NCBI GenBank assembly: GCA_902511575.1
Contig: CABXFU010000012.1
Coordinates: 1 to 36,698 of the forward strand
From: an uncultured SAR86 cluster bacterium
Lineage (GTDB): Bacteria; Pseudomonadota; Gammaproteobacteria; Magnimaribacterales; D2472
DNA: 36,698 nucleotides
Direction of reading: 5' to 3'
Within the stretch, counting starts at the first letter, position 1. Each line of letters begins with the position of its first letter. This document shows positions 1-7,291 of this stretch, in pieces. A program made the translations under genes and the position numbers. Under the pieces are notes generated by a model. That model saw nothing but the letters and a program-made list of their open reading frames with translations, was not told where the DNA came from and searched no databases.

Positions 1-39
1 TGCTTGCCCTGTTCCATAACCTGTCATGCTGTAAAACAT
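1..39 (-). CDS. yicC: YicC N-terminal fragment (first 13 codons), cut by the window edge
   Basis: Read on the minus strand from 39 to 1, an ATG opens the peptide MFYSMTGYGTGQA. The SMTGYG stretch at the very start of the protein is the hallmark of YicC-family proteins. An AGGA Shine-Dalgarno (rc of 45-48) stands 5 bases before the ATG, so this looks like a native gene start. The reading continues off the left edge. The matching C-terminal three quarters of YicC lies on the opposite strand at 147-851, so the gene is split in inverted orientation. Residues from 14 to roughly 55-60 of the family are absent from the window. The motif and RBS are seen directly; that both pieces belong to one gene is inference. 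Confidence 0.75.
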   Translation of the reverse strand, partial: MFYSMTGYGTGQA

Positions 40-63
40 AAGTTTCCTAAATACTTTTTACTA

Positions 64-170
64 TTATCTCATTAAACCACTGTCTAATAACTTTTGCGGA
101 TCAAATGACTTACCAATCTTGTCAGAACTTATAAAAAAATCCTCAAATGTGTAATCAGGACAAACATGAG
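64..170 (-). CDS. C-terminal tail of an unrecognised gene upstream of yicC
   Basis: On the minus strand an open frame ends at TAA (66-64), 24 bases before the YicC start codon at 39. Its last residues are KSFDPQKLLDSGLMR, preceded by YTFEDFFISSDKIG. The frame stays open back to about 231, but the part beyond about 170 is probably antisense to genuine yicC sequence on the plus strand and therefore accidental. I do not recognise the family. The position, just upstream of yicC with a short gap, suggests a co-oriented neighbour whose body is lost at the inverted junction. Confidence 0.4.
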
Positions 171-178
171 AAAAAATT
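134..178. other. Inverted junction inside yicC (probable chimera or inversion breakpoint)
   Basis: To the left, coding sense is on the minus strand (tail of an upstream gene, then the YicC start). To the right, coding sense is on the plus strand and YicC homology begins at about 171 with KKFHCTFEL, matching the family region near residue 58. The plus frame is closed by TAA at 132-134, so the YicC start cannot be recovered on this strand. The exact breakpoint cannot be fixed by eye. Confidence 0.65.
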
Positions 179-851
179 TCACTGTACTTTCGAGCTTGCT
201 CACTGCAAATCAGCGGTCCAGATATATGAGCTTAATCAAGAGAGCATAAAGAACCTAAAGAGCACTTTAAAAGCTAGCAAAGATTTTAAACACTTAAATC
301 TTAAATTAAGCGATCTTAGGGATATTCCAGGCCTGCTAACGGTCAGGACCTCAAAAAAAGACATTTCAGTTTTAGGCAAGAAAGCATTAAATATTGCAAT
401 AAAGAACCTAGTAGAATCAAGAGCCAAGGAAGGTCAAAAAATAGAGAAAATTATTCTATCTAAGACGTTATTTTTAAAGAATGCCCATCAAAAATTATTA
501 AAGTCAGCACCTTCATTGCTCAAGCACAGAGTCAAAACTATTAAGAATAAGTTCATTCAAAAGAATATCGATCTTAACAAAGATGAAATAGCTAATGAAC
601 TCTCAAATGTTGCGCTAAAACATGATATAGCTGAGGAACTTGAAAGAATTAGTTTCCATATTGAGTCGCTAAATAAATTATTCAAACTAAAAAATGCGCA
701 TGGCAAAAAAATGGACTTTATCCTTCAAGAATTATTTAGAGAGGTAAATACTCTGTCAGTTAAGATAGAGAAACCAGATTTAAAAGATTTAGCATTAACT
801 ATGAAGTTAAAGGTAGAGGAACTGCGTGAGCAGGCTCAAAATTTAGAGTGA
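147..851 (+). CDS. yicC: YicC-family endoribonuclease, C-terminal part (N-terminus missing)
   Basis: YicC proteins are stress-linked endoribonucleases of about 290 residues with an N-terminal YicC domain and a C-terminal DUF1732. The frame here has 234 residues. Homology to E. coli YicC starts near KKFHCTFEL (family residue about 58) and runs to the end: DIPGLL matches the family's ILRWPGV region, ESRAKEGQ matches VARETEGQ, and DIAEELERISFHIE, KKMDFILQELFREVNTL and the terminal LREQAQNLE are the conserved DUF1732 blocks. The ATG at 147 and the first residues MCNQDKHE have no family counterpart and are probably antisense of the upstream gene, so this start is not real. The natural start appears on the other strand at 39. 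The stop overlaps the gmk ATG by one base (TGATG). Adjacency to gmk is the usual gammaproteobacterial arrangement. Confidence 0.85.
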   Translation: MCNQDKHEKKFHCTFELAHCKSAVQIYELNQESIKNLKSTLKASKDFKHLNLKLSDLRDIPGLLTVRTSKKDISVLGKKALNIAIKNLVESRAKEGQKIEKIILSKTLFLKNAHQKLLKSAPSLLKHRVKTIKNKFIQKNIDLNKDEIANELSNVALKHDIAEELERISFHIESLNKLFKLKNAHGKKMDFILQELFREVNTLSVKIEKPDLKDLALTMKLKVEELREQAQNLE

Positions 852-1480
852 TGAAAGATCCAAAGCTTTTTTTGGTTTCTGCTCCATCTGGCGCAGGCAA
901 GTCATCTTTGATTGACGCAGTATTAACCTCAGCTAAACAGTCTGATTTGGCTTTGGAACTATCCATTTCTTACACAACGAGATCACCAAGAAAGGGCGAA
1001 TCAAATGGTAATCAATATTTCTTTATTTCCGAAGAAGACTTTATAAATAAAAAGAATGCTAATTTTTTTCTTGAACATGCAGAAGTGCATGGCAATTGGT
1101 ACGGCACCTCTGTAGATTTTGTTGAATCAAAACTGAGCTCTGGGATAAATTTAATTCTTGAGATTGATGTTCAAGGATTTAGGCAGATTAATGAACTTGA
1201 TATTAAATATGAGTCTATATTTATTCTCCCTCCATCTATTTATTCTCTAGAGGAGAGAATAAAAAGTAGAGGAGACGAAGACTTAAAAGCTATAAATTTA
1301 AGACTAAAAAATGCCAAAGACGAATTAGCTTATGCAAATGAATATAAGCATATAATTATTAATGACTTATTTGATGATGCAGAAAGGGAGCTTTTTCAAA
1401 TTATTGCCCAAGAAAAGCAGCTAAATAGAGAAAAAACAGAAGAAGTACAACAGTTTTTAGCTCAGCTATTGTCTTATTAG
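851..1480 (+). CDS. gmk: Guanylate kinase
   Basis: Phosphorylates GMP (and dGMP) to GDP with ATP in the cytoplasm, an essential step of purine nucleotide supply that also feeds (p)ppGpp precursors. The protein of 209 residues opens with the P-loop SAPSGAGKSS at residues 10-19. The GMP-binding block SYTTRSPRKGE follows, then FLEHAEVHGNWYGT, the family's GMP-binding and lid region, and SIFILPPS. Length and order match E. coli Gmk (207 residues). A GTG at 848 is in frame, but the ATG at 851 overlaps the yicC stop by one base and gives the usual short leader before the P-loop, so I chose it. It is translationally coupled to yicC and is followed 38 bases later by rpoZ, the normal gammaproteobacterial order. 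Confidence 0.97.
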   Translation: MKDPKLFLVSAPSGAGKSSLIDAVLTSAKQSDLALELSISYTTRSPRKGESNGNQYFFISEEDFINKKNANFFLEHAEVHGNWYGTSVDFVESKLSSGINLILEIDVQGFRQINELDIKYESIFILPPSIYSLEERIKSRGDEDLKAINLRLKNAKDELAYANEYKHIIINDLFDDAERELFQIIAQEKQLNREKTEEVQQFLAQLLSY

Positions 1481-1518
1481 GTAAATAAACACTAAAATAC
1501 GCCCTCGGAGAAAACATT

Positions 1519-1791
1519 ATGGCAAGAATTACAGTAGAAGGTTGTTTAGATAAGGTGCAAAGCAGATTTGAGCTAATCTTATTAGCTTCTGGAAGAGCAA
1601 GACAGCTTTCAACAACAAGTAGAGAGCCAATGGTAGAGTGGGAAGATGATAAACCTACTATTGTTGCTTTGAGAGAGATTGAAGAAGGACTCATTACAAA
1701 GGAAATCCTTGATAAGACTCTAGAGGAAGATGTGCTGTTAGATGAATTTGCTATTGATAGAGATAAACCACAAGACGAAATTATCGGCTAA
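1519..1791 (+). CDS. rpoZ: DNA-directed RNA polymerase omega subunit
   Basis: Omega is the small RNA polymerase subunit that wraps the beta-prime C-terminus, helps its assembly and forms part of a ppGpp binding site. The 90-residue product starts [20 protein letters not shown] and continues with LASGRARQL, the two conserved helices of the family. The acidic tail is typical and the length equals that of E. coli RpoZ (91). A GGAGAAA ribosome binding site lies about 8 bases before the ATG. It sits between gmk and spoT, 38 bases after gmk and 21 before spoT, as in E. coli and Pseudomonas. Confidence 0.97.
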   Translation: MARITVEGCLDKVQSRFELILLASGRARQLSTTSREPMVEWEDDKPTIVALREIEEGLITKEILDKTLEEDVLLDEFAIDRDKPQDEIIG

Positions 1792-1812
1792 TGTTAATCC
1801 TGGAGCTTCTCA

Positions 1813-4035
1813 TTGAGTGACCGGGCAATTCCCAATCAAGTTCTTTTAGATTTCTCTGACAGAAAACTTCTTTCACCAGTTCCAAAAAATCTTTACGAAT
1901 CTGCAAAAGCCTATTTCTCAAATAGGGAATTAGATCTTTTACAAACTGCATACAATGTTGCATTCGAAGCACATAAAGATCAATTTCGTAAAGAGGGCTC
2001 AGCTTATATCACTCATCCTGTTGAAGTGGCTTCAATTTTAATAGAGCTTAATTTAGACATTGAAACAGTCTGCGCAGGTTTAATGCATGATGTTTTAGAA
2101 GATAGTTTTATTAAAAAATCTTATTTAGAAAAACTCTTCGGTAAAGATGTTGTTGCTATTGTCGATGGTGTTAGCAATCTAAATAAACTAGATTTTAATA
2201 GCATAGAAGATCGTAACGCGAATAATTTACAAAAAATGGCTTTAGCTATGTCTAAGGACATAAGAGTCATAATTGTAAAGTTATGTGATCGACTGCATAA
2301 CATGAGAACAATTGAGTTTCTTCCACGAGAAAAGCAAATTAGGAAATCAATTGAAACCTTGGAGCTTTATGGACCTATAGCAATTAGGATTGGTATGCAA
2401 AATATTCGTGTTGAACTTGAAGACTTGGCTTTTAGATGCATCCATCCAATGAGAGCTAGAATGCTTGAATCTGCTGTTAAACAAACAGTGGGCGGCAGAA
2501 AAAAAATAATCTCTAAGTTAAGAAAGCAATTTAAGTACCATCTAAAAAACAATGATATTAATGCTACCGTAAAGGGTAGGCAGAAGTCTCTTAGCAGTAT
2601 TTACGCAAAGATCAAAAATAAGAAAAAACCATTCTCAGAAATACTTGATGTGTATGCTTTTCGTGTCATCGTTAATTCGGTGGACGATGTTTATAGGGCT
2701 TTAGGCATCATTCATAATATTCACAAACCTATTGGGAATAGATTTAAAGATTATATTGCAATTCCAAAAACCAATGGCTACCAAGCTCTTCATACCTCTC
2801 TCATAGCATTAGATGGTGTCCCAATTGAAGTTCAAATTCAAACAATGAGCATGGAATTAATTGCTCAGAATGGAATTGCAGCTCACTGGTCATACAAAAC
2901 AAAGGATGCAGTTAACTCAGATCTAATCGGAGCAAAAAAATGGATTGAAGGCTTCTCTGATTTAGAAAAAGCATCTGTTGATTCGCATGAATTTGTCGAA
3001 GCCATCAAAACTGATCTTGTTTATGACGAAGTCTATGTTTTTACCCCAGCAGGAAAGATTGTAAATTTAAAATCTGGCTCAACCCCAATCGACTTCGCTT
3101 ACGAACTTCATACAGAACTAGGAAATAAAGCGGTAGCATGTAAAGTAAATAGAAAATATGCACCCTTAAACATTCGTTTAGAAAATGGTCAGTCAATTGA
3201 AATTATTGCTTCAGACAAACAAGAAGTAAGTCCAGACTGGCTTAACTTTGTAGTTACAAGCAAAGCCAGATCCTCAATACGTCTAGCACTTCGCAATCAA
3301 AAAATTTCACAATCTAGGAAAGCTGGAAAATTAATGCTTGAATCCGAATTAAAAAGAGGGGGCGTTTCTCTTGATGAGTATCGAGGCAGTAGAATGTCTA
3401 GAATTCTAGAGATGATAGGAGTGAAATCACTGAATGAGCTTTTGACCGATCTAGGGTCTGGAAAAAAAACAGGCGCATTGGTTGCTGAGAGATTCTTTTC
3501 CGGCTTAAAGATTAGAAAAAATAAAAATCCTAAACTCAAAGCAATGGTGTTGTCCGATCATCAAATTGAAGGAGTGTCAGTAATATATGCAAAATGTTGC
3601 ATGCCCATTCACGGTGATCCAATAACAGCACATTCAGATACAGACAGGGGTATTGTAATTCATCATGCAAGGTGCAGGCAGGTTGCTCCTCACAGAAGCC
3701 ATAATATTTCATCAAGATATTTCCCAGCGATGTGGGGAAGTGATAGCAAAGAACTTCATTACAAAGGGCATGTAAAAATTCACGCTGAAGATAGGCCTGG
3801 GATACTGGCTGATATTGCATCAGTTTTTACTAAATCTAACCTTAATATAGTTAATATTCAAAGCAGAGATATTGATGCAATGATCATTGAGTTTGTTGTG
3901 GAGGTAGAAGTTCTGAATACTGATTCATTGAATAAATTGATGGTAAAATTACGCTCATTAAGATACGTGACAAGTTGTTCAAGAATAGTAAACGACACCA
4001 AAACTAAAAATGAAAAAACCAATTTCTACAAATAA
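1813..4035 (+). CDS. spoT: Bifunctional (p)ppGpp synthetase/hydrolase SpoT
   Basis: Makes and degrades the stringent-response alarmone (p)ppGpp. Domain order over 740 residues: HD hydrolase (about 45-200) with H54, H68, the H92-D93 pair in MHDVLED and D159 in CDRLHNMRT; synthetase (about 250-360) with FKDYIAIPKTNGYQALHT; TGS (about 405-465) with VYVFTPAGKIVNLKSG; a Cys/His-rich region (about 590-630, AKCCMPIHGD); and a C-terminal ACT domain (about 660-735). All hydrolase ligands are present, so the hydrolase is probably active, as expected for SpoT rather than RelA. The start is TTG: no in-frame ATG precedes the HD domain, and GGAG sits about 9 bases upstream. It is about 38 residues longer than E. 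coli SpoT. Its last 26 bases overlap ridA. RpoZ and Gmk next door link it to ppGpp physiology. Confidence 0.95.
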   Translation: MSDRAIPNQVLLDFSDRKLLSPVPKNLYESAKAYFSNRELDLLQTAYNVAFEAHKDQFRKEGSAYITHPVEVASILIELNLDIETVCAGLMHDVLEDSFIKKSYLEKLFGKDVVAIVDGVSNLNKLDFNSIEDRNANNLQKMALAMSKDIRVIIVKLCDRLHNMRTIEFLPREKQIRKSIETLELYGPIAIRIGMQNIRVELEDLAFRCIHPMRARMLESAVKQTVGGRKKIISKLRKQFKYHLKNNDINATVKGRQKSLSSIYAKIKNKKKPFSEILDVYAFRVIVNSVDDVYRALGIIHNIHKPIGNRFKDYIAIPKTNGYQALHTSLIALDGVPIEVQIQTMSMELIAQNGIAAHWSYKTKDAVNSDLIGAKKWIEGFSDLEKASVDSHEFVEAIKTDLVYDEVYVFTPAGKIVNLKSGSTPIDFAYELHTELGNKAVACKVNRKYAPLNIRLENGQSIEIIASDKQEVSPDWLNFVVTSKARSSIRLALRNQKISQSRKAGKLMLESELKRGGVSLDEYRGSRMSRILEMIGVKSLNELLTDLGSGKKTGALVAERFFSGLKIRKNKNPKLKAMVLSDHQIEGVSVIYAKCCMPIHGDPITAHSDTDRGIVIHHARCRQVAPHRSHNISSRYFPAMWGSDSKELHYKGHVKIHAEDRPGILADIASVFTKSNLNIVNIQSRDIDAMIIEFVVEVEVLNTDSLNKLMVKLRSLRYVTSCSRIVNDTKTKNEKTNFYK

Positions 4036-4393
4036 AGCACCAGCAGCTATCGGGCCATATTCTCAAGCTATTCAATGGGGAGATGTTGTATTTATTTCAG
4101 GCCAGGTAGCCTTCATTCCCTCCACTGGAGAACTCAATAATAATACTTTTGAGAGTGAGGTTAACCAAGTCATAGATAATCTAGATGCAATATGTAAAGA
4201 GGCAGGGGGAAGTTTGGACAACATATTAAAACTAAGTATTTTTTTGACAGATCTTTCCAATTTTGATGCTGTGAATGATCTTATGAAACAGAGATTCTCT
4301 GAACCCTTTCCTGCGCGTTCAACAATCGAGGTATCTAGGCTACCAAAAGATGTGAATATTGAGATGGATGCTATTTTGTCAATAGAAGTTTAA
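4010..4393 (+). CDS. ridA: RidA family enamine/imine deaminase
   Basis: RidA hydrolyses reactive 2-aminoacrylate and related enamine/imine intermediates released by PLP enzymes, protecting other PLP enzymes in the cytoplasm. The 127-residue protein shows the family signatures IGPYSQAIQWGDVVFISGQ near the N-terminus and PARSTIEVSRLPKDVNIEMD near the C-terminus; the Arg of PARST is the substrate-carboxylate ligand. Length is typical (E. coli 128). The start lies 26 bases inside spoT in another frame. No other start would retain the conserved N-terminus, so the overlap is genuine. The stop overlaps the pyrB start (TAATG). Placement after spoT matches Pseudomonas. Confidence 0.95.
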   Translation: MKKPISTNKAPAAIGPYSQAIQWGDVVFISGQVAFIPSTGELNNNTFESEVNQVIDNLDAICKEAGGSLDNILKLSIFLTDLSNFDAVNDLMKQRFSEPFPARSTIEVSRLPKDVNIEMDAILSIEV

Positions 4394-5307
4394 TGTCAAA
4401 AAATTTAATTAACTTTTCTGATCTTACCAAGAAAGATATTTTTGACTTCATTAAGCTTGCAAATAATTTTAAGTCAGAAGATTCTTTAAATTATCGTGAT
4501 GAAAATTTATTTCCTGATAAGAAGATTGTCTCTATGTTTTGTGAGCCAAGCACAAGAACTAAACTATCTTTTCAAATTGCAGCCCATAATTTAGGAGCAA
4601 AATTTATAGATTTTGATTTATCGAACTCTTCCATGAATAAAGGTGAAAGTCTTGAAGACACTTTGAGCGCTATGGAGATGATGGGAGTGGATTTATGCAT
4701 ACTGCGTCACACTGAATCAGTGATTCATGATTTTGTGAAAAACTTTTCAAATATGCAGTTCATTAATGCAGGTGAGGGCTCAATTTCTCATCCCACTCAA
4801 ACATTAATTGATTTAATGACCATTCACGAATCAAAAGAAAAATTTGATAATTTGAATATCACCATTGTTGGCGATCTTGATCATTCAAGAGTGGTGAATT
4901 CTTTTATAGAAGCTATACAAATTGTTGGATATAAAAGCGTAACGTTTTGCGGCCATCCTGATCTTTGTAAAAATTTTATAGAAAGCCCAATTGGCAATTT
5001 TGAACCCGAGTTAGAAACTGCATTGCAAGATGCTGATGTCGTGATGGCCTTAAGAATTCAAAATGAGAGGTTGTCAGAAAAACTTACGATTGGAGCAAGT
5101 GATTATGTTGAGAGATATCAAATCAATGTTGATTCACTGCAAGTGGCTGATCCCGAAATGATTTTATTACATCCAGGGCCCGTAAACTTCGGAATTGAAT
5201 TAAGCAAAGAGGCTAGCGAGCTAGAAAATTGCAAAATTAGGAACCAAATTTTTAATGGCGTTGGAATGAGAATGGCCGCCTTAACTAAACTTTTCTCTCA
5301 AGCATAA
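4393..5307 (+). CDS. pyrB: Aspartate carbamoyltransferase catalytic subunit
   Basis: Joins carbamoyl phosphate and aspartate to N-carbamoyl-aspartate, the committed pyrimidine step. The protein of 304 residues has the carbamoyl-phosphate motif STRTK (residues 53-57), HPTQ at 133-136, the aspartate-domain start VGDLDHSRVVNSF and LHPGPVNFGIE near the C-terminus. The length is that of a free catalytic chain (E. coli 311). No pyrI regulatory chain and no pyrC-like partner lies next to it, so the oligomer is unknown. The ATG overlaps the ridA stop by one base, implying coupling. The gene end overlaps the convergent ribE end by 23 bases, leaving no room for a terminator between them. Confidence 0.95.
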   Translation: MSKNLINFSDLTKKDIFDFIKLANNFKSEDSLNYRDENLFPDKKIVSMFCEPSTRTKLSFQIAAHNLGAKFIDFDLSNSSMNKGESLEDTLSAMEMMGVDLCILRHTESVIHDFVKNFSNMQFINAGEGSISHPTQTLIDLMTIHESKEKFDNLNITIVGDLDHSRVVNSFIEAIQIVGYKSVTFCGHPDLCKNFIESPIGNFEPELETALQDADVVMALRIQNERLSEKLTIGASDYVERYQINVDSLQVADPEMILLHPGPVNFGIELSKEASELENCKIRNQIFNGVGMRMAALTKLFSQA

Positions 5308-5896
5308 CCCTCTTTACTGTTTCGACGGTATTAATGGTTGCCTGTTCGATTTCAATATTTATAAGATCTCCCTTTTTTGCATCTTTAAAAGTAGTGACGG
5401 ATACAGTTTCGGGAATGAGATGAATATAGAATGATGACTTGAGAACTTTTCCAATAGTTAAACTACATCCATCTAGTGCCACATAGCCCTTATAAAAAAA
5501 ATATTCTCTCAAGTTTGCAGGAATTTTAATTTGCAGATCTTTCGTTTCCTGTTTATTAATCACTTGTAGCACCTCTCCAGTTCCATGAATGTGACCAGAA
5601 ACTAGGTGGCCACCAATTTCTGTTTTAGCAGTCATAGAGCGCTCGAGGTTAACTTTAGATGATTTGCAGATATTTTTTAAATTAGTTTTATCTAGTGTTT
5701 CTTCAATAACATCAAACTCCAAGATATCTGTTTTGCCTCTTTTTGCGGTAAGGCATACCCCGTTTACTGAGACGCTAGCACCTTTGAGTAAATTTTTAGC
5801 AAACCCTTTTGGGGCTTTAATGATTAATGATATGTAATCTTTAGATTTAATAATTTTTTGAACATGGCCTTTGCCGCTTACAATTCCAGTAAACAT
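5285..5896 (-). CDS. ribE: Riboflavin synthase, alpha chain
   Basis: Dismutates two 6,7-dimethyl-8-ribityllumazine molecules to riboflavin and a pyrimidinedione, the last step of riboflavin synthesis (called ribC in E. coli nomenclature). The 203-residue protein starts [12 protein letters not shown], the diagnostic N-terminus, and is built of two lumazine-binding repeats (about 1-96 and 97-190); the second repeat begins near GGHLVSGHIHGTGEV. An upstream in-frame GTG/ATG would add MGCI, but the MFTGIV start is universal and its ATG overlaps the pyrE stop (TAATG). Third gene of a rph-pyrE-ribE unit. The usual ribD/ribA/ribH partners are not here, so this gene stands apart from the other rib genes. 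Confidence 0.95.
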   Translation of the reverse strand: MFTGIVSGKGHVQKIIKSKDYISLIIKAPKGFAKNLLKGASVSVNGVCLTAKRGKTDILEFDVIEETLDKTNLKNICKSSKVNLERSMTAKTEIGGHLVSGHIHGTGEVLQVINKQETKDLQIKIPANLREYFFYKGYVALDGCSLTIGKVLKSSFYIHLIPETVSVTTFKDAKKGDLINIEIEQATINTVETVKRVMLERKV

Positions 5897-6543
5897 TATG
5901 CACCCCAACTTTTTCTATATTGCTCTAGTTCTTCAACATAGGAGTGAAAATTTTGATTTGTGTGAGAGTAGTCTATAAGAGCATCTAAGTTGATAATAGA
6001 TGAGACATTTATTCCAAAATCAGTTTCGATCTCTGTTTTGGCAGATAACTCACTATTTCCTTTTTCCTGCCTATCTAAACCAACAAGAAAGATCTTAGGT
6101 GTTGCATTTAGATCTACTAAAATTTTAATAGATTCCCTTGCAGCAGTTCCCGCAGATAAAACGTCGTCAATAATCAATACATTTCCAGCTGGATCAGCGC
6201 CAATGATATTGCCGCCCTCACCATGATCTTTGATTTCTTTTCTATTGAAAGAAAGAGGGCAAGGGTTGCCTCTTTGACTTAGGACTGTTGCAACAATTGA
6301 TCCTAAGAAGATTCCTTTGTATGCCGGACCATACAGACAGTCAAATTCCATGCGTGCATCATTAATAGCATCAACATAGCAATTAGCTAGTTTAAATAAA
6401 TCACAGCCATTAAGCATTTTAGCTGCATTGAAAAAATAGGGACTGTCCCTTCCAGATTTTAGTTTAAATTTTCCAAACTCTAAGGCGTTTGATTGAAGTG
6501 CTAATTCAATGAAAGTTTTTTGAAAATCTTTTAGCTCAGACAT
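5896..6543 (-). CDS. pyrE: Orotate phosphoribosyltransferase
   Basis: Transfers PRPP to orotate to form OMP in pyrimidine synthesis. The protein of 215 residues (E. coli 213) has the orotate-loop block [14 protein letters not shown] (about 27-40), the flexible catalytic loop [13 protein letters not shown] (about 99-111) and the PRPP motif [14 protein letters not shown] (122-135). It overlaps rph upstream by 13 bases and ribE downstream by one base. The rph-pyrE pairing is the same as in E. coli; here the 13-base overlap leaves no room for the pyrE attenuator found there. Confidence 0.96.
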   Translation of the reverse strand: MSELKDFQKTFIELALQSNALEFGKFKLKSGRDSPYFFNAAKMLNGCDLFKLANCYVDAINDARMEFDCLYGPAYKGIFLGSIVATVLSQRGNPCPLSFNRKEIKDHGEGGNIIGADPAGNVLIIDDVLSAGTAARESIKILVDLNATPKIFLVGLDRQEKGNSELSAKTEIETDFGINVSSIINLDALIDYSHTNQNFHSYVEELEQYRKSWGA

Positions 6544-7235
6544 GATTTTTGAAAACTTACTATATCTGCAATACCGTTTGAAGCAGATTCAATCATTTCA
6601 TCAAGCTCATTTTTAGAGAAAGGATATTTTTCAGCTGTTCCTTGGACTTCTATAATTCCGCCGCTTTCGGTCATTACCACGTTCAAATCTGTATCAGCAG
6701 AGCTATCTTCATCATAATCTAAATCTAAAAGGGGGCGACCATCTTTTAATCCTATTGAGACAGCTGCAACATGTTCTTTGATTGCCCTGTGATCATCATG
6801 AGAATTTTTAATGGCTTCAAATAAAGCAACACAAGCCCCTGAAATAGATGCCGTTCTTGTGCCGCCATCTGCTTGAATAACATCACAATCTATATTGATT
6901 GTTTTATCTTTTAAATATTTAAGATCAACAGCTTGCCTTAATGACCTACCTATCAGTCGTTGAATTTCCATGGTCCTGCCACTTTGTTTACCTCTGGCAG
7001 CTTCTCTATTCATGCGTTCGTGAGTTGACCGAGGCAACATTCCATATTCTGCAGTAATCCAACCTTCATTTGAGCCTCTCATCCATCTAGGCACATGATT
7101 TTCAATGCTTGCTGTACAAATAACATGAGTGTCTCCAAACTTTATTAGAGCAGAACCTTCAGCATGTTTATTCACGCCAACCTCAATTTCTAGAGGTCTC
7201 ATTTCATCATTTGATCTATTATTTTTTCTTGTCAT
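6531..7235 (-). CDS. rph: Ribonuclease PH
   Basis: Phosphorolytic 3'-5' exoribonuclease that trims tRNA 3' ends and degrades structured RNA. The 234-residue protein is full length (E. coli 238; the K-12 allele is famously frameshifted, this one is intact). Conserved blocks: [57 protein letters not shown] (phosphate-binding Arg residues), [19 protein letters not shown] and [19 protein letters not shown]. First gene of rph-pyrE-ribE. A TATAAT at 7247-7242 ends only 6 bases before the ATG and no ribosome binding site fits, so the message may be leaderless. Confidence 0.97.
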   Translation of the reverse strand: MTRKNNRSNDEMRPLEIEVGVNKHAEGSALIKFGDTHVICTASIENHVPRWMRGSNEGWITAEYGMLPRSTHERMNREAARGKQSGRTMEIQRLIGRSLRQAVDLKYLKDKTINIDCDVIQADGGTRTASISGACVALFEAIKNSHDDHRAIKEHVAAVSIGLKDGRPLLDLDYDEDSSADTDLNVVMTESGGIIEVQGTAEKYPFSKNELDEMIESASNGIADIVSFQKSCLS

Positions 7236-7241
7236 ATGAAT

Positions 7242-7247
7242 ATTATA
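7242..7247 (-). promoter_or_regulatory. Possible -10 element of rph-pyrE-ribE, close to the start codon
   Basis: The minus strand reads TATAAT, six bases, then the rph ATG. With usual spacing transcription would begin at or next to the A of the ATG, giving a leaderless message. No good -35 is visible 16-18 bases upstream, so the call rests on the perfect -10 alone. Confidence 0.4.
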
Positions 7248-7263
7248 TCTCTTTAAATGGTCC

Positions 7264-7269
7264 TATAAT
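7264..7269 (+). promoter_or_regulatory. Possible -10 element of the amidohydrolase pair
   Basis: TATAAT lies 22 bases before the ATG at 7292, leaving a leader of about 16 bases that contains an AGAGGA ribosome binding site. It lies in the 56-base divergent gap between rph and the lipoprotein gene. No clear -35 is visible. Confidence 0.4.
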
Positions 7270-7291
7270 CTTAATAAGAGGAAAATCTATT

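Noticed and set aside
1401-1694. Minus-strand open frame across the gmk end and rpoZ
   Set aside because: Covers two conserved genes on the other strand and has no conserved feature.
3536-3820. Minus-strand open frame inside spoT
   Set aside because: Antisense to the Cys/His-rich and ACT regions of SpoT; no motif of its own.
7211-7291. Upstream start that would add 27 residues to the amidohydrolase lipoprotein
   Set aside because: It would bury the lipoprotein signal, lies over the divergent promoter region, and the ATG at 7292 has its own ribosome binding site.
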